A stretch of DNA of 64,000 nt from Pezicula radicicola (lineage: Eukaryota; Ascomycota; Leotiomycetes; Helotiales; Dermateaceae). Where the stretch lies: positions 559,975 through 623,974 of the forward strand of contig PDUO01000016.1 in NCBI GenBank assembly GCA_003008705.1, in the 5' to 3' direction. Numbering within the stretch: the stretch's first letter is position 1; every line of letters starts with the position of its first letter. This document shows positions 35,307-45,669 of the stretch, in pieces. Made by a program: the position numbers and the translations under genes. The notes beneath the pieces are model-generated. The model was not told the origin of the DNA. It saw nothing but the letters and a program-made list of their open reading frames with translations, and did no database searches.

Positions 35307-36847
35307 CTATTTCGCAGGCTTTGGCGTTGGCTGTGCAGGGATTTCTATGTTCTTACCCAGACTTCCCTCTATCTTCAAGGCGTAATGCTTAAAAGAGTCA
35401 AGCTTCATACCCCTACTCTCGAATCGTAAACTGTAAAGAAAATTTAGTCCCAGCTCACACTTTAGCCAAAGAGAAGAGAAGCATACCTCCAAATTTCCTC
35501 ATGTGGAACACGCTGCGCAATAGCGGTTCTGACCACTAGAACGTCTCGTAGACTCAAGCCATGGTTTTTAGCCCAAAACTTGTTAGGGTCTGGGATCCAT
35601 TGCTTGCCATTGAGATGAGCATATGACCAGAACTGTGTAACACAAGCGTACTGTTTTGACAGGTCATTGTAGACATCAATTTTAAATGGGAAGTGTAGGT
35701 TGACGAAGGGTTTCATTTCCCGGTCTTCGACTGGGATCGTGTCAGTAAATCCGAGAAGCTCGTGAGTCCATGTAGTAATGGGAGGTATGTAGATGTAAGG
35801 ACGGCAAGAAGTTCCTGGGTGAGGCTCCGACTCTGCAACATACTCCTGAAGCTGTGCACCCATTTCCTGGGTCACTAGGTTAATTTCAGTAACTCCAATT
35901 ATACAGAATCGATACTTACATCATGGGGGTTAGCTCGCTTAAGTCCAGATTTATGGAGTACAGCTTGGTCGTTTGCAAGTCGGCTGACAGACTTTTGGTC
36001 CGGGGTATATGGCTGCTGCTGTGCAAACAGAGGCTGAATGGTGATTTTAAATCAGTGCAGTAGTTCAAAAGTGGCAGACAATACTTACAGTCTTGGTCTG
36101 AAGTTTGTGGGGTACAGATAGGTCGAGTACTGCTTGGCCAGATGTCGTTTGGTTGAAATTCTTTTGGTCTGGAGCACGCTTTCCAAAAATACTGCGTTAG
36201 TGCAGTCATTGGACGGGTACTGTCGAATACTTACACTCTTCAGTCGAGGAAGATCAAAGGCTGGAAGACACGGGCTGCTTTTATTTGGAGAACGCAATGG
36301 TGTTATCCTTGGTGCTAAGGCCATTGAAGAGGCTCCCTTTGGAGACGAATATTGTATATGTTCAGACGGTAGATAGCGATCCTTTGAGTGCTGGCAGATT
36401 GCAGGGTCTGCAGAGGTGACATAGGTCCGCTTGATTCTTTCAGGAAGCTCGTCAACGAATCGTATGTTGTGATCAGTGGGATAGTTGATTATAGATGGCA
36501 TCTAAGAGACATTAGCAACCCATTCCTATGATCCGACACAGCAGAGCTAGATCTTCCGCCTGATGATGACTTCATAAGATAGCAACTGGCCAACAAAACT
36601 TCCGTTTGGCACTTACCACGTATTCAATCTCACACATCTTGCAGAAACCTGACATACTCTTCCATTCACGAAGACCCGGGTCGACGAGACCATTCTTGTC
36701 GATGTACGTGAAGTAAAAGCCCTCTTCAGCACAAGGAGACAAGAGACCCGTCATGCCAGCACGGAATAAAGCTGTAGGGCAGTGGCCTCTGATCTCGATG
36801 ATGCGATGACCGCATTGATCATGCCAGAAGTAGCTAAATTCACACAT
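35307..36847 (-). CDS. Unknown fungal protein with Cys/His-rich N terminus
   Basis: Six exons (36847-36617, 36501-36235, 36178-36089, 36033-35920, 35866-35487, 35430-35307) keep frame and give 401 aa. Several junctions have competing frames; the chosen acceptors (36179 and 35867) are the only ones I found that leave all exons open. The first exon starts MCEFSYFWHDQCGHRIIEI and has further C/H residues (HCPTALF, CAEEGFYF, CKMCEIEYV), which may bind a metal. The middle is disordered. The C-terminal 150 residues are globular in look (PYIYIPPITTWTHELLGF, FKIDVYNDLSKQYACVTQF, LRDVLVVRTAIAQRVP). I do not recognise a family. Confidence 0.7.
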
Positions 36848-37633
36848 GCTGCCATGAATTTAGGTGTTGTGCATCTTTGTGTCAGGGTCGTTGGTGTTGA
36901 AGAAGCTTCGGAGGCGTGTCTCTTGCTAAATGTTGAACATAGAACCAGTTGAACCAGTTGACCCTTTCGACTCAGCGTGGGTCCGACTAGTAGCGCAAAC
37001 CACTTGAAATAAATAAAATGAAATCAATATCTCAGACTGTTTCCAAAGCTGTCATGAACATTCTGACTTGTTTCTTCTGCAAAAGCTTTTCTGAATTGTT
37101 GGCCTAATTTGAGTAACTAAAAGCCCTGTCAGCCATGCCACAGTTATAAAGAAGAGTACGCCGGCGGCTGAAGAGTAGTCAGACAGACTACGCCGACTGG
37201 AGAGAATGTGCACCTTACGGCAAATTGAGGCTTGTATGGGATTGTTTTTAATTAATGTATTGTTCTATCCTATGTAAATGTAAAGTTGGGAGGCCTCTTC
37301 AAACTATATATTACAAAAAAAACTGTCCTAGTTGCTAAACCCATTACAATAACTGCGATGAGGGTCTTCAACAAAAATTGATCCTAAACGAAGGATTTGG
37401 GTTTCATTACTCAAGCAAATCCAATGATTTGGTAGTTTGGAGACTGGCAATAGCTTTGGATGGCGGTCTTGACTTCATGAACGGAACATGTAACTACAAT
37501 CATTCTGTAACTATGTAACCTGGAGGAAGAACATATTCCCGGCATTTGGTTTTCTTTTTTCAATCTCCAATGTGCAAGAGAATTTGGTTTGCTGATCGCA
37601 AACTTCTGCTTTGTAACCGAAACACAATCCTGG
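36848..37633. other. Intergenic
   Basis: 786 bp holding the promoter of the minus-strand unknown gene and the 3' flank of the MoCo gene; AT-rich in part. No supported feature beyond one short TTTGAGTAACT match near 37110. Confidence 0.5.
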
Positions 37634-39747
37634 TTACAAGTCGCTATGCAACTTACCCATCAACAAAGCTTCAATCCTTTCTCCTTTCCCCAGTGGTTTT
37701 GATCCAGGTTCTAAGCATAACAAAGCATTTGCGTTCTTCAAACTACCAATCTTGGAGCTACGCTGTCCTCCAGTGCTACTAGCATACAACAGTCCATCTT
37801 TGCTGATCGTTACAATCGCACGATGGTACTCGCTTCTGGAACGATCAGGCCGAATCTCATCTGCAAGAGTCACCACTACTTTCGGCAAACCCGCAGGAGA
37901 TATGCCCGAAAAATGATGTAGAGATGGCAAGACAAAGAGATGTAAGGTGACTATTGCTGAAGCGGGATTGCCCGGCAGGGAGAAGATAACTTTTGAGACT
38001 CGCTGCCCTGCATTATTCTTTACTGGTACTGTTGCAAAGGTTGTCGGCTTCCCAGGCTTCATTGAAACACGTCCGAAGTGAATAGTGCCTCCGAGAGAGC
38101 GCTCAATTGTTGGCTTCAACAAATCCAGTTCGCCCATTGATACACCACCAGTGGTGATAATTATATCGACTTTTCGGAGCGCATCTCGCAGGGTTTGCTC
38201 CAGATCTCCAGGTTTATCTCTTGCGATTCCAAGATCAATAGCCTCAAACCCCCATTCTCGTATGGCTGCCATGACCGTGGGTCTATTACAGTCCCGAACT
38301 TCCCCTAGACGCAAAGATCCAGGCCTGCTGTGTTCGACAATCTCATCTCCGGTAGAGAGCACCCCAACAACTGGTCTTTTGTAAATCATCACCTCTGCTC
38401 GACCCACTGAGGCAAGTAGGCCTAGCTCTCCGCCAGTTGCAGAGACCACTTCGCCTTTACGCAGGATAACCTCACCAGACTTGATATCACTTCCCACCTC
38501 ACGGACATTCTCCCCCGGCTTGACGTCCTCGGCCAGAATCTCCACTTCTTTTTCTTCCTTTCCGTTTTCCGTCATTGTCTTCAACACCGTATCCTCCACC
38601 ATGACTACAGAGGTTGCTCCTGGTGGAAGCGGTGCGCCTGTGGTGATACGAGAAATCTGGCCAGCTTCCAGAGGTGGGCGTTCACCGGCTGTAGCGGTTG
38701 ATATGGAAGCCACCGGAAAGACTCCTTTCGTCGAGGGGCCATTTTCTGACACTATAACTGCGTAACCATCTACAATGCTTGCTCTATATGCCGGCACTGC
38801 TTCAGTAGCTGTAACGTCTTCGGAAAGCACAGATCCCACCAAGCTTCCACCCACTTTTGTTTTAATCGGCTCTGGACCTGGCGTATTATCTTTAATAAGC
38901 CGCATTGCTTCATCGACTGATAACATAGGATATGGCGATGAACGGTTTCTTCGTGTTGGTCCTAATGCAGGGTCATTCGACAGAGGATTTTGATCTGGAG
39001 CTGTATGCCGAACCGGCATTGCATGACCATGGGCGTGGCTATGTCCGTGAGAATGGCCGTGTGAGTGACTATGATTATGACCAGCTGATCCAAGAGCAAT
39101 TCCAGCATCAGCCTCCAGTTTTTTGATTCCTCCAGCATGGAGCTTTCTTGAATCATCCCCCATTGCTTGTTGGCAAGCATGAGGAAGCAACTTCAATACA
39201 GACATCAGATTCTCCTTGGCGCCCTTTGGGGAACCAGGTAGAGTAATAATGATTGTCTTATTACGAACACCCGCTACTGGACGTGACATGGCAGCAACTT
39301 ATAAAACTCAGTTGACTTGTTAATGACCTTCTTAGAAAACTCACAAGGTGTAACTGCTAGAGATTCAGCAAGCATCCGATGGACGAGACCTGGTGCATGT
39401 TTATGTAAGAGAGGAGTTACTGCCTATAAATGAATAAATGTTAAAAAGTACCCAAAGCCGAGATCACTGCAACGTACCTCTGGCGTATTATCGTGTATAG
39501 CAAATCCTGTGCCGCCGGTAGAGATGATGACATTGACGGGATTCTCCTGATCCGTCCAAGCCGTGATACTTCGTTGGATATCTAAGACAACGTCCCCAAC
39601 AATCTTGGTATCGACTACTTCCCATTGTCCTCCGCCTTCTTTACCAAAGACATCCTTCAACAGATTCCCTGAAGAATCCGTAGAGGGGTCTTTGGAAGCA
39701 GTAGTTGACACCACAAGGATCGCGGCCCTCAGTCCTGACCCAGACAT
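37634..39747 (-). CDS. cnxE: Gephyrin/Cnx-type molybdenum cofactor synthesis protein (MogA-MoeA fusion)
   Basis: Exons 39747-39478, 39423-39345 and 39297-37634 encode 670 aa. The N-terminal MogA/G-type domain (about 1-160; ILVVSTTASKD, ISTGGTGF, MSRPVAGVRNKTIIITLPGSPKG) adenylylates molybdopterin; the C-terminal MoeA/E-type domain (about 215-670; DGYAVIVS, TGAPLPPGA, VLSTGDE, TTGGVSMGE, SLPGNPASA) inserts molybdate. Both are fused in the gephyrin order, as in Aspergillus cnxE. The linker at 190-208 alternates histidine with N, S, G or A (ten histidines in 19 residues), a likely metal-binding tract. The product serves nitrate reductase, sulfite oxidase and xanthine dehydrogenase. Divergent from POP5. 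Confidence 0.96.
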
Positions 39748-40174
39748 ATTGTTGCTTCAGCTTGCTCTTGCTTCGAGTCTATTGATCGGGAGTCGCTAGA
39801 ACAAATCCGTAAATACGGCGGCACTCTGTACCTTAGCCACTATTATCTCTCAATTTTTGAATTGTTTGGATTAAGGGAATGCCGGAACTTGAAATGATAT
39901 ATTCACCGCATACATTACTTATCCTATTTCACCTTAGCAACGCAAGGCATCTTATGTAGCTGTCTGGATACCTAGGTACTAACCTACTCCAGTGCCGCTT
40001 TTCGGCCCACGCCATGCCTAGCAAACCCCGCCAAACTGATCGGGATTTTAGACGTCACTACTGAACAAGCTGAACGAACTGGAATTTGATCGCCTTCTGC
40101 AACCACTTCTTTAACCCATCAAAATTTGTAACTGACTACGAAAAGGTGCTGTGCTGTACTCTTCAGTCAGCAAA
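39748..40174. promoter_or_regulatory. Divergent promoter, MoCo gene / POP5
   Basis: 427 bp between outward-reading starts; no other gene. Inferred to hold both promoters. Confidence 0.5.
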
Positions 40175-40732
40175 ATGGTCCGACTCAAGCAACGATATCT
40201 CCTGGTAAATATTCTGTACCCAGAAAAGGAAAAGAGCTCCAAGGTCCCCGACCTTGTCGCGTACAACCAACCTACTACGGACAATTGTACTCCACAGGTG
40301 TTACTGAAGGCTATTCGCGCGGAGGTATCAAATCTATTCGGGGACTATGGAACTGGGGCCATTGCGGATACTGTCCAAATAAAGTATCTCTCTCCTGCAA
40401 CTTCAACATTTATCATACGGGTCGGGCGAGCACATTATAGGATGGTATGGGCTGCGTTAACTTTCATGAAGATGGTTCCGGTGAAGAGTGGCGATGGCAA
40501 AAAATGCATCTTTCGTGTAGTACGTGTCAGCGGTACAATGAGGAAGGCGGAAGAGGAGGCTATAAGGAGGGCGAAAGAAATGGTCACAAAAGCAAGACGG
40601 GAATTGGGCGAGCAGAGCGACTCTACACTTAACAATATGTTTGGGCACGACAAGGCTGGCGAGGATTCTTTGAACGATTTCTCAATGGTGGACAGAGGTG
40701 ACAGCGACGAAGATGAAGACGAAGATGATTGA
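40175..40732 (+). CDS. POP5: RNase P/MRP protein subunit Pop5
   Basis: An intronless gene of 185 codons starting at ATG 40175 (MVRLKQRYLLVNILYP). The Pop5/Rpp14 fold is clear: KQRYLLVNILYPEK, QVLLKAIRAEVSNLFGDYGTG and the segment IKYLSPATSTFIIRVGRAHYR, then FRVVRVSGTMRKAEEEAIRRAKEMV. The C terminus is an acidic tail (DSDEDEDEDD). Pop5 is a core protein of RNase P and RNase MRP, which process tRNA 5' ends and pre-rRNA in the nucleus. Its stop lies only 79 bp from the converging GPN2 gene, so their 3' UTRs probably overlap. Confidence 0.94.
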   Translation: MVRLKQRYLLVNILYPEKEKSSKVPDLVAYNQPTTDNCTPQVLLKAIRAEVSNLFGDYGTGAIADTVQIKYLSPATSTFIIRVGRAHYRMVWAALTFMKMVPVKSGDGKKCIFRVVRVSGTMRKAEEEAIRRAKEMVTKARRELGEQSDSTLNNMFGHDKAGEDSLNDFSMVDRGDSDEDEDEDD

Positions 40733-40811
40733 CCTCGACTTGGCATCGGCCTTCCAACTCTTGGACTATTTTGAGTAAGCTTTGGATGGCTCAAACTTGG
40801 AGTTCAGGGTA

Positions 40812-41973
40812 TCATGGATTCTTTCTAACTATAGTGATACCACTTCCTCCTGGTGGCAGAGACATATTCTCAAGATCGTCATCTTCTTCAGCAGACCGAG
40901 CTTCAAGCTCCTTCTGACGTTGGGCCTCATCTCGAGCCCTGGTCTGCTCCTCCAATTCCTCCCTCTCCTTAGCATCATATTCATCTTTTGCGTCCAACCA
41001 GCGCTCCTGGACATCTTTGACATCCATTGTGGACACGCCCTCCCTCATGGCCACTTGCCATACAGTATCATTGGCACCTTCAGCCCCGCCAAAAGCATAC
41101 CCTCCTGCTCGGTCTATCACTTGCAGTAAATGCATCATACTCCTTTTGTCCTCCACCGCCAGAGTTTCAAATCCAACGAGGCCGAAACTTTCGACCAACT
41201 CAACGATGGCCGTGTTCAAACCCTCGAATTTGGAACCGCGCATGACCGATGACTCCTCTTCTAGATGGGGGAGTAAATATGATAAGTCTTGTACTTCCGT
41301 GTAAAAGTCGAGATTGAATGGGAGAGGGCTATACGTGGAAAGCTTGTCGATCTTGGTTAGGACGTTGAGATGAGGGAGATCCATCTGCAGCATAGCTCGC
41401 AGGGAAAGGATCAAGTTGGAGATGTAGAGTGAAGGTAGTGTCAGGCAATAAGAATCGGAAAGATGAAGGACTACAAGCTACATAGGAGTCAGCAAATGAC
41501 ATCGAGTCAATGTAAGCTGAATGAATGCGCACTCTGTAACCAAGCTTCTGTAACCTGAAAAATATGTTCCGCAAAGATGAATGATGTGTGTAGAGCTCGA
41601 CTTGTCCTGGACAATCAAATAGTACATAGTCTTCACCCAGCTCGCTCAGTCCTTTCTCAAGCCAATCCATATTCTGTTCTAGTTCTTCAAGTGCATACAA
41701 CACGCCTCCATTGGGACCGAGGTCATCTTCTTCCATTATTTCTTCTAGCTTTACGAGGTCTCGTACATCGATCGCGCATGGATATGATGTCTTATCATTC
41801 GCTGGATCCAGGTTGACTACTGAGCATTTGCGCCCTATGGCGGACATGAATTGTTGCACTGCAAATAATATCAGTATGTGACCTCCTACTTCGTGGGAAA
41901 TGTTCGTACTTCCATCGCAATAGGTGCTCTTGCCAGCTCCAGGGCTACCTAGAACAAGCTGAGCGAAAGGCAT
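40812..41973 (-). CDS. GPN2: GPN-loop GTPase 2
   Basis: Exons 41973-41910, 41858-41533 and 41477-40812 give 351 aa. The P-loop GSPGAGKST, the switch and family motif LGPNGG (the Gly-Pro-Asn loop), the DCPGQVELYTH G3 motif and TKIDKL (G4-like) are all present; CSVVNLDPAND is typical. The C-terminal third is coiled and ends in a charged tail with GSGITIVRKNP. GPN GTPases act as dimers in assembly and nuclear import of RNA polymerase II and III. The start is fixed by the family consensus MPFAQLVLGSPG. Divergent from BUB3. Confidence 0.96.
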
Positions 41974-42318
41974 GATAAAGTATCAGTGGGTGTAGACAGC
42001 AATAGGGCTCCAATGGATGCACCGCGCGAGATTGAAGACGATGAATGCTGCTTGATTCCTGGCTCTCGCGGATGCTAAGTTCCTTGTTATCCGTTAAATA
42101 TTTCCTAGATACTATTTTCCCAAAGACGTGATGTGGCAGAAACTCATAGAATACCTTTGAGAGTTGTTGGAAACTACACTACTCATATGAATATTTTGGA
42201 GGGGTGAAAGCGGTGAAAGCGGTCAAAATATTTTGAAGCTCGGTCGCGACCAGCCAACCAGCGGCGCGTTTTCTAGGCTGTCTTTCTTTCTTTAAACATA
42301 CAACTTGCATATCCCAAA
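41974..42318. promoter_or_regulatory. Divergent promoter with inverted repeat, GPN2 / BUB3
   Basis: 345 bp between the two start codons. It carries a perfect 9-bp inverted repeat, AATATTTTG at 42190-42198 and CAAAATATT at 42224-42232, flanking two direct copies of GGTGAAAGC (42203-42211 and 42212-42220). It lies 87-129 bp from the BUB3 start. It may be a regulatory palindrome for one or both genes; function is inferred only from position. Confidence 0.55.
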
Positions 42319-43572
42319 ATGGCACCGCCAGGTAAGCAATATACTCTTGAAATGCTTTAGTTTAATGATATCAACTGAACGATACAGCTAACCAGTATTA
42401 GCAATCCAATTTGAACTCTCCGATCCTCCTACAGATGCCGTATCCTCACTCGCATTTGCTCGTGAATCTCCAACGCGGTTGCTAGTAGCATCATGGGATC
42501 GAAACCTTTACTTGTATGACATAATTGGTGGCGAGCAAGTTGGGGGAAAGCTCATTCAGAAGTTCGAGCATCGCGCCCCAGTGCTAGATGTATGTTTTGG
42601 TCAAGATGACAATGAAGCCTACACAGCTGGGATGGATTGGCAGGTGAAAAGGTGTGCACAAGTTTTTTCTGAGTTTTTGACGCGAATTGGCACTGTTGGA
42701 CCGAAAGCGAAGTTGCTCCAAATACAAGAAGTTTCATGAGAACAAGCTGGACAAGCTAACCAAATCACAGAATAAATCTCGAGACAGGCGAACAGACCGT
42801 CTTGAGCATTCACAGCGCCGCAGTCAAATCTGTTGCATATAGCAAAGAGCATTCGATTCTTATATCAGCATCATGGGACAAAACACTTCATTTCCATCAT
42901 CTTTCTACACCAGAAAAAGAACCTACCACCATCGTTCTTCCGGAAAAACCACACTCCCTTTCCATCACAGCATCCAAACTAGTCGTCGCCATGTCGTCGC
43001 GACTTCTCTACATCTACGAACTGCAAAGGACAGAGATGTTAGCTTCGCAAGCCAATGGCTCAACAACAGAACTACAACCATGGCAGCAGCGGGAGTCCTC
43101 GCTAAAATTCATGACAAGGGCAGTAGCTTGTATGCCGAATGATGCTGGGTATGCGAGCAGTAGTATTGAAGGAAGAGTTGCTGTTGAATGGTTCGATCCT
43201 TCGGCCGAGTCGCAAGCACGGAAATACGCATTTAAATGCCACAGACAGCCAGATCCAGAAGGCGATGGGACTGATATCGTCTATCCAGTTAACGCTCTTG
43301 CTTTCCATCCATTCCATGGCACGTTTGCTTCGGGAGGGGGCGACGGGGTTGTAGCATTGTGGGATGCAGTTGCAAAGAGAAGAATTCGCCAGTATCAGAA
43401 GTATTCCAACAGCGTTGCGGCTTTAGCATTTTCAACCGACGGCAAGTATTTGGCAGTTGGTGTTTGTCCTGGGTTTGAGGATGGTCAGGAAACCTACAGC
43501 GGAGAGGGAGACACAAAGGTGTACATTAGGGAGCTGAGTGAGACGGAAGCAAAGGGCAAAGGAGCAAAATAA
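42319..43572 (+). CDS. BUB3: Spindle checkpoint WD40 protein Bub3
   Basis: Exons 42319-42331, 42402-42651 and 42771-43572 give 354 aa. The start MAPPAIQFELSDPPTDAVSS leads into WD40 blades: LLVASWDRNLYLYD, FGQDDNEAYTAGMDWQVKR, ILISASWDKTLHFHHL, a blade with VEWFD, then FASGGGDGVVALWDA and the last with GKYLAVGV. The sequence between blades 4 and 5 (GRVAVEWFD, YAFKCHR and the NALAFHP entry) is Bub3-specific and distinguishes it from the related nuclear-export factor Rae1/Gle2. Bub3 recruits Bub1 and Mad3/BubR1 through their GLEBS motifs to unattached kinetochores. The first exon encodes only four full codons. Confidence 0.94.
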
Positions 43573-43910
43573 AATCGGTTTCACAGCTCTCAGGATAATT
43601 CTGGTATTAGCAAGGCGTTGACGGTCTGTAGAAAGGATCCTGGAAATGTAAGAGTACCCATATAAAAATTTGACTAAAAAAGCTTCAAGGTATGTAAATC
43701 AAACAAAGCTGTCTTATTAATAAATTGAGGTTCGTTCGTACCTCCTCGATATGATGATGCTTGGTCTCGTAAGCAATGCAACCTAGAATACTCGCTTCGG
43801 GGGCCCACCAACCCACAAAACCAGTCAAATGCAGCCCAAATCCTCTCCAGGAAAAAAAATCCCCAAAAATTTCTTTTTTAATATCTCAAGAGATACATTT
43901 GGGTCTTACC

Positions 43911-43990
43911 GCGATTCGAACGCGGGGCCTCTCGCAAATTGTACTTAGAGTAGTCCCTAAGCGAGAATCATACCACTAGACCTACAAGAA
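43911..43990 (-). tRNA. tRNA-Pro(AGG) with intron, probably damaged at the 5' end
   Basis: The minus strand reads GGTCTAGTGGTATGATTC (D arm, box A), anticodon stem CTCGC/GCGAG with loop TTAGGG, an 18-nt intron after position 37, GAGGCCC, and a perfect T arm (CCGCG, TTCGAAT, CGCGG). D arm, anticodon arm and anticodon AGG match fungal tRNA-Pro. The sequence 5' of position 10 does not pair with the 3' acceptor strand TAAGACC, and U8 is not a T. The acceptor stem thus appears lost or replaced, so this may be a 5'-truncated pseudogene. Confidence 0.5.
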
Positions 43991-45669
43991 TTATTAGTTA
44001 CTATAATGACATGTTTGAGATGTGGGAAGCTTACCATAAGACCATTTATGTTGTTTGTTGGATAAAATTGCTTAGGTTAGTACTCAAGCCTCTAGGCGAA
44101 AACTTGGTGGGTGACAGCCACAAAATCATTCTCCTGTCAGATTTCGATGCGTTTAGATTCCAGAAGTCAGTACAAACTAATTCATACGGATACTTGTACA
44201 GCCTCTAGAAACCTCCTAATCAAGGGAGGGATTCCGGGTTTGCTCACTCCGTTTGATAACAAGAAAGTGGCTAGAACGACTTTACATTGAAGTTTACGAA
44301 GTACTTATGAGAAAATAGCATATAGAATGGTCGAAACAAAACCTAAGGGGGTACTGTATATTTCGGCTTTAGTTAGACTCATAAGGCTAGGCCGGTAATC
44401 TTTTCCTTTTCAAACGCAGTAACCCAAGTCCAAGTGACTGTGTATTTCTTGCTCACTTGCCATTTATGTTAGAAACACAGAGTTGAAGCATGGTATCGGA
44501 CTCGTGGTATGTCCTATACATTATACCATAAATCAAGAGAAACACTCTCTTTAGGTAGAATAAGTCCACAATAAACATATTTTATCCCAGACGCCACACT
44601 ACAAGAGTACCTCATGGAAATTAAAGGACGGTGTTACAGTATCTGTGCAGTCGAATTAATTTCTTGGTATCACCAGCTCATAATAGCATATATTCCACAG
44701 CTATTGTTCACCTGAAAGCTTGCAACTCTACACAATTGTGAAGACCTCGGACATTCCTATCCTGATCCAACAGCACTATCAAATTTCTCGCTATTTAGCA
44801 AAAGTCATGCCCAGTTATGTACGCCACCCTAAACCAAGGTTTCTTACATGACAAGGGTTTCGAACCTAGAAGATATCCGACAGCATCTGGAGTAATTTGT
44901 GGCTATATGCTTAACTCTTTTTGCAAGCCTTATATAGTTCAAGGTTTGTTGTACTCTATTACAGTATTTGTATTTTGATGGAGTTGTTTGCATTGTTTTT
45001 TTTTTTTTTTTTTGCCTGTAGCATTTGTGATAATAAAAGCTTTAAAATCAAATATCGGAATCAAGTTTGATTGGGGTGAGTTACTCAAATAAGTCAGTTA
45101 CTTGAACTAAGCACCCAGGTTACCTAAATCAAGTAACTCGCGTACCTAGAAGACCTTGTGCTCCTACACGACTTATTTTAGACTTCAAGGTATATTATAT
45201 AGATAGTTATGTGGCATAGAATAAATTATACGTAATATTTTACAGTTTCTATAAAGCTTCGAGTGTAAACTTTACGGGGTGCTTAATATACCTTATTCAT
45301 AAATTCCAAGCCTAGGTGGGGATCTAGAACTTTCATTTATGGGAGTAGATTGACTGCAGAATGCAGAAGAGGATTGTATCGCTCTATATTAGGGTCTTAG
45401 TTATTGAACACCAATACTAAAGTATCTATATCTTTAGAACATTGGATTCAAAGGGGCTTTGCTGTCACCCGAGGCTAGTATATTTCAAATCGCTTAATGT
45501 CAAAGCATGCAGTAAACACTGGACGTGACTATTGAGATATAATCTGCAGGTGGCTTATATATGCAGTTAGACTTTTCCAGCGGCTTGGGTTTCTTTCACA
45601 AGTCCCATCCGACCCAAAATTGTGAAGCAATGTTTCTTCATCAGATTCCAGCGCAATCAACCTAGGAGT
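43991..45669. other. AT-rich gene-free region
   Basis: 1.7 kb, AT-rich, with stops in all frames; no coding frame above about 65 codons. It holds a 19-nt poly-T run (44996-45014), a T-arm-like motif (44855-44868, no matching D arm) and a dispersed repeat copy (45074-45146). The composition suits an old degraded insertion, but I see no terminal repeats or target duplication. Confidence 0.5.
45074..45146. repeat. Dispersed AGTTACTC-type repeat
   Basis: Units GGTGAGTTACTCAAATAAG, TCAGTTACTTGAAC and AATCAAGTAACTCGCG, in both orientations, in the AT-rich gene-free stretch. Confidence 0.7.

Noticed and set aside
44855..44868. T-arm-like GGTTCGAAACC on the minus strand, possible second tRNA
   Set aside because: No D arm, box A or anticodon stem at the right distance upstream.
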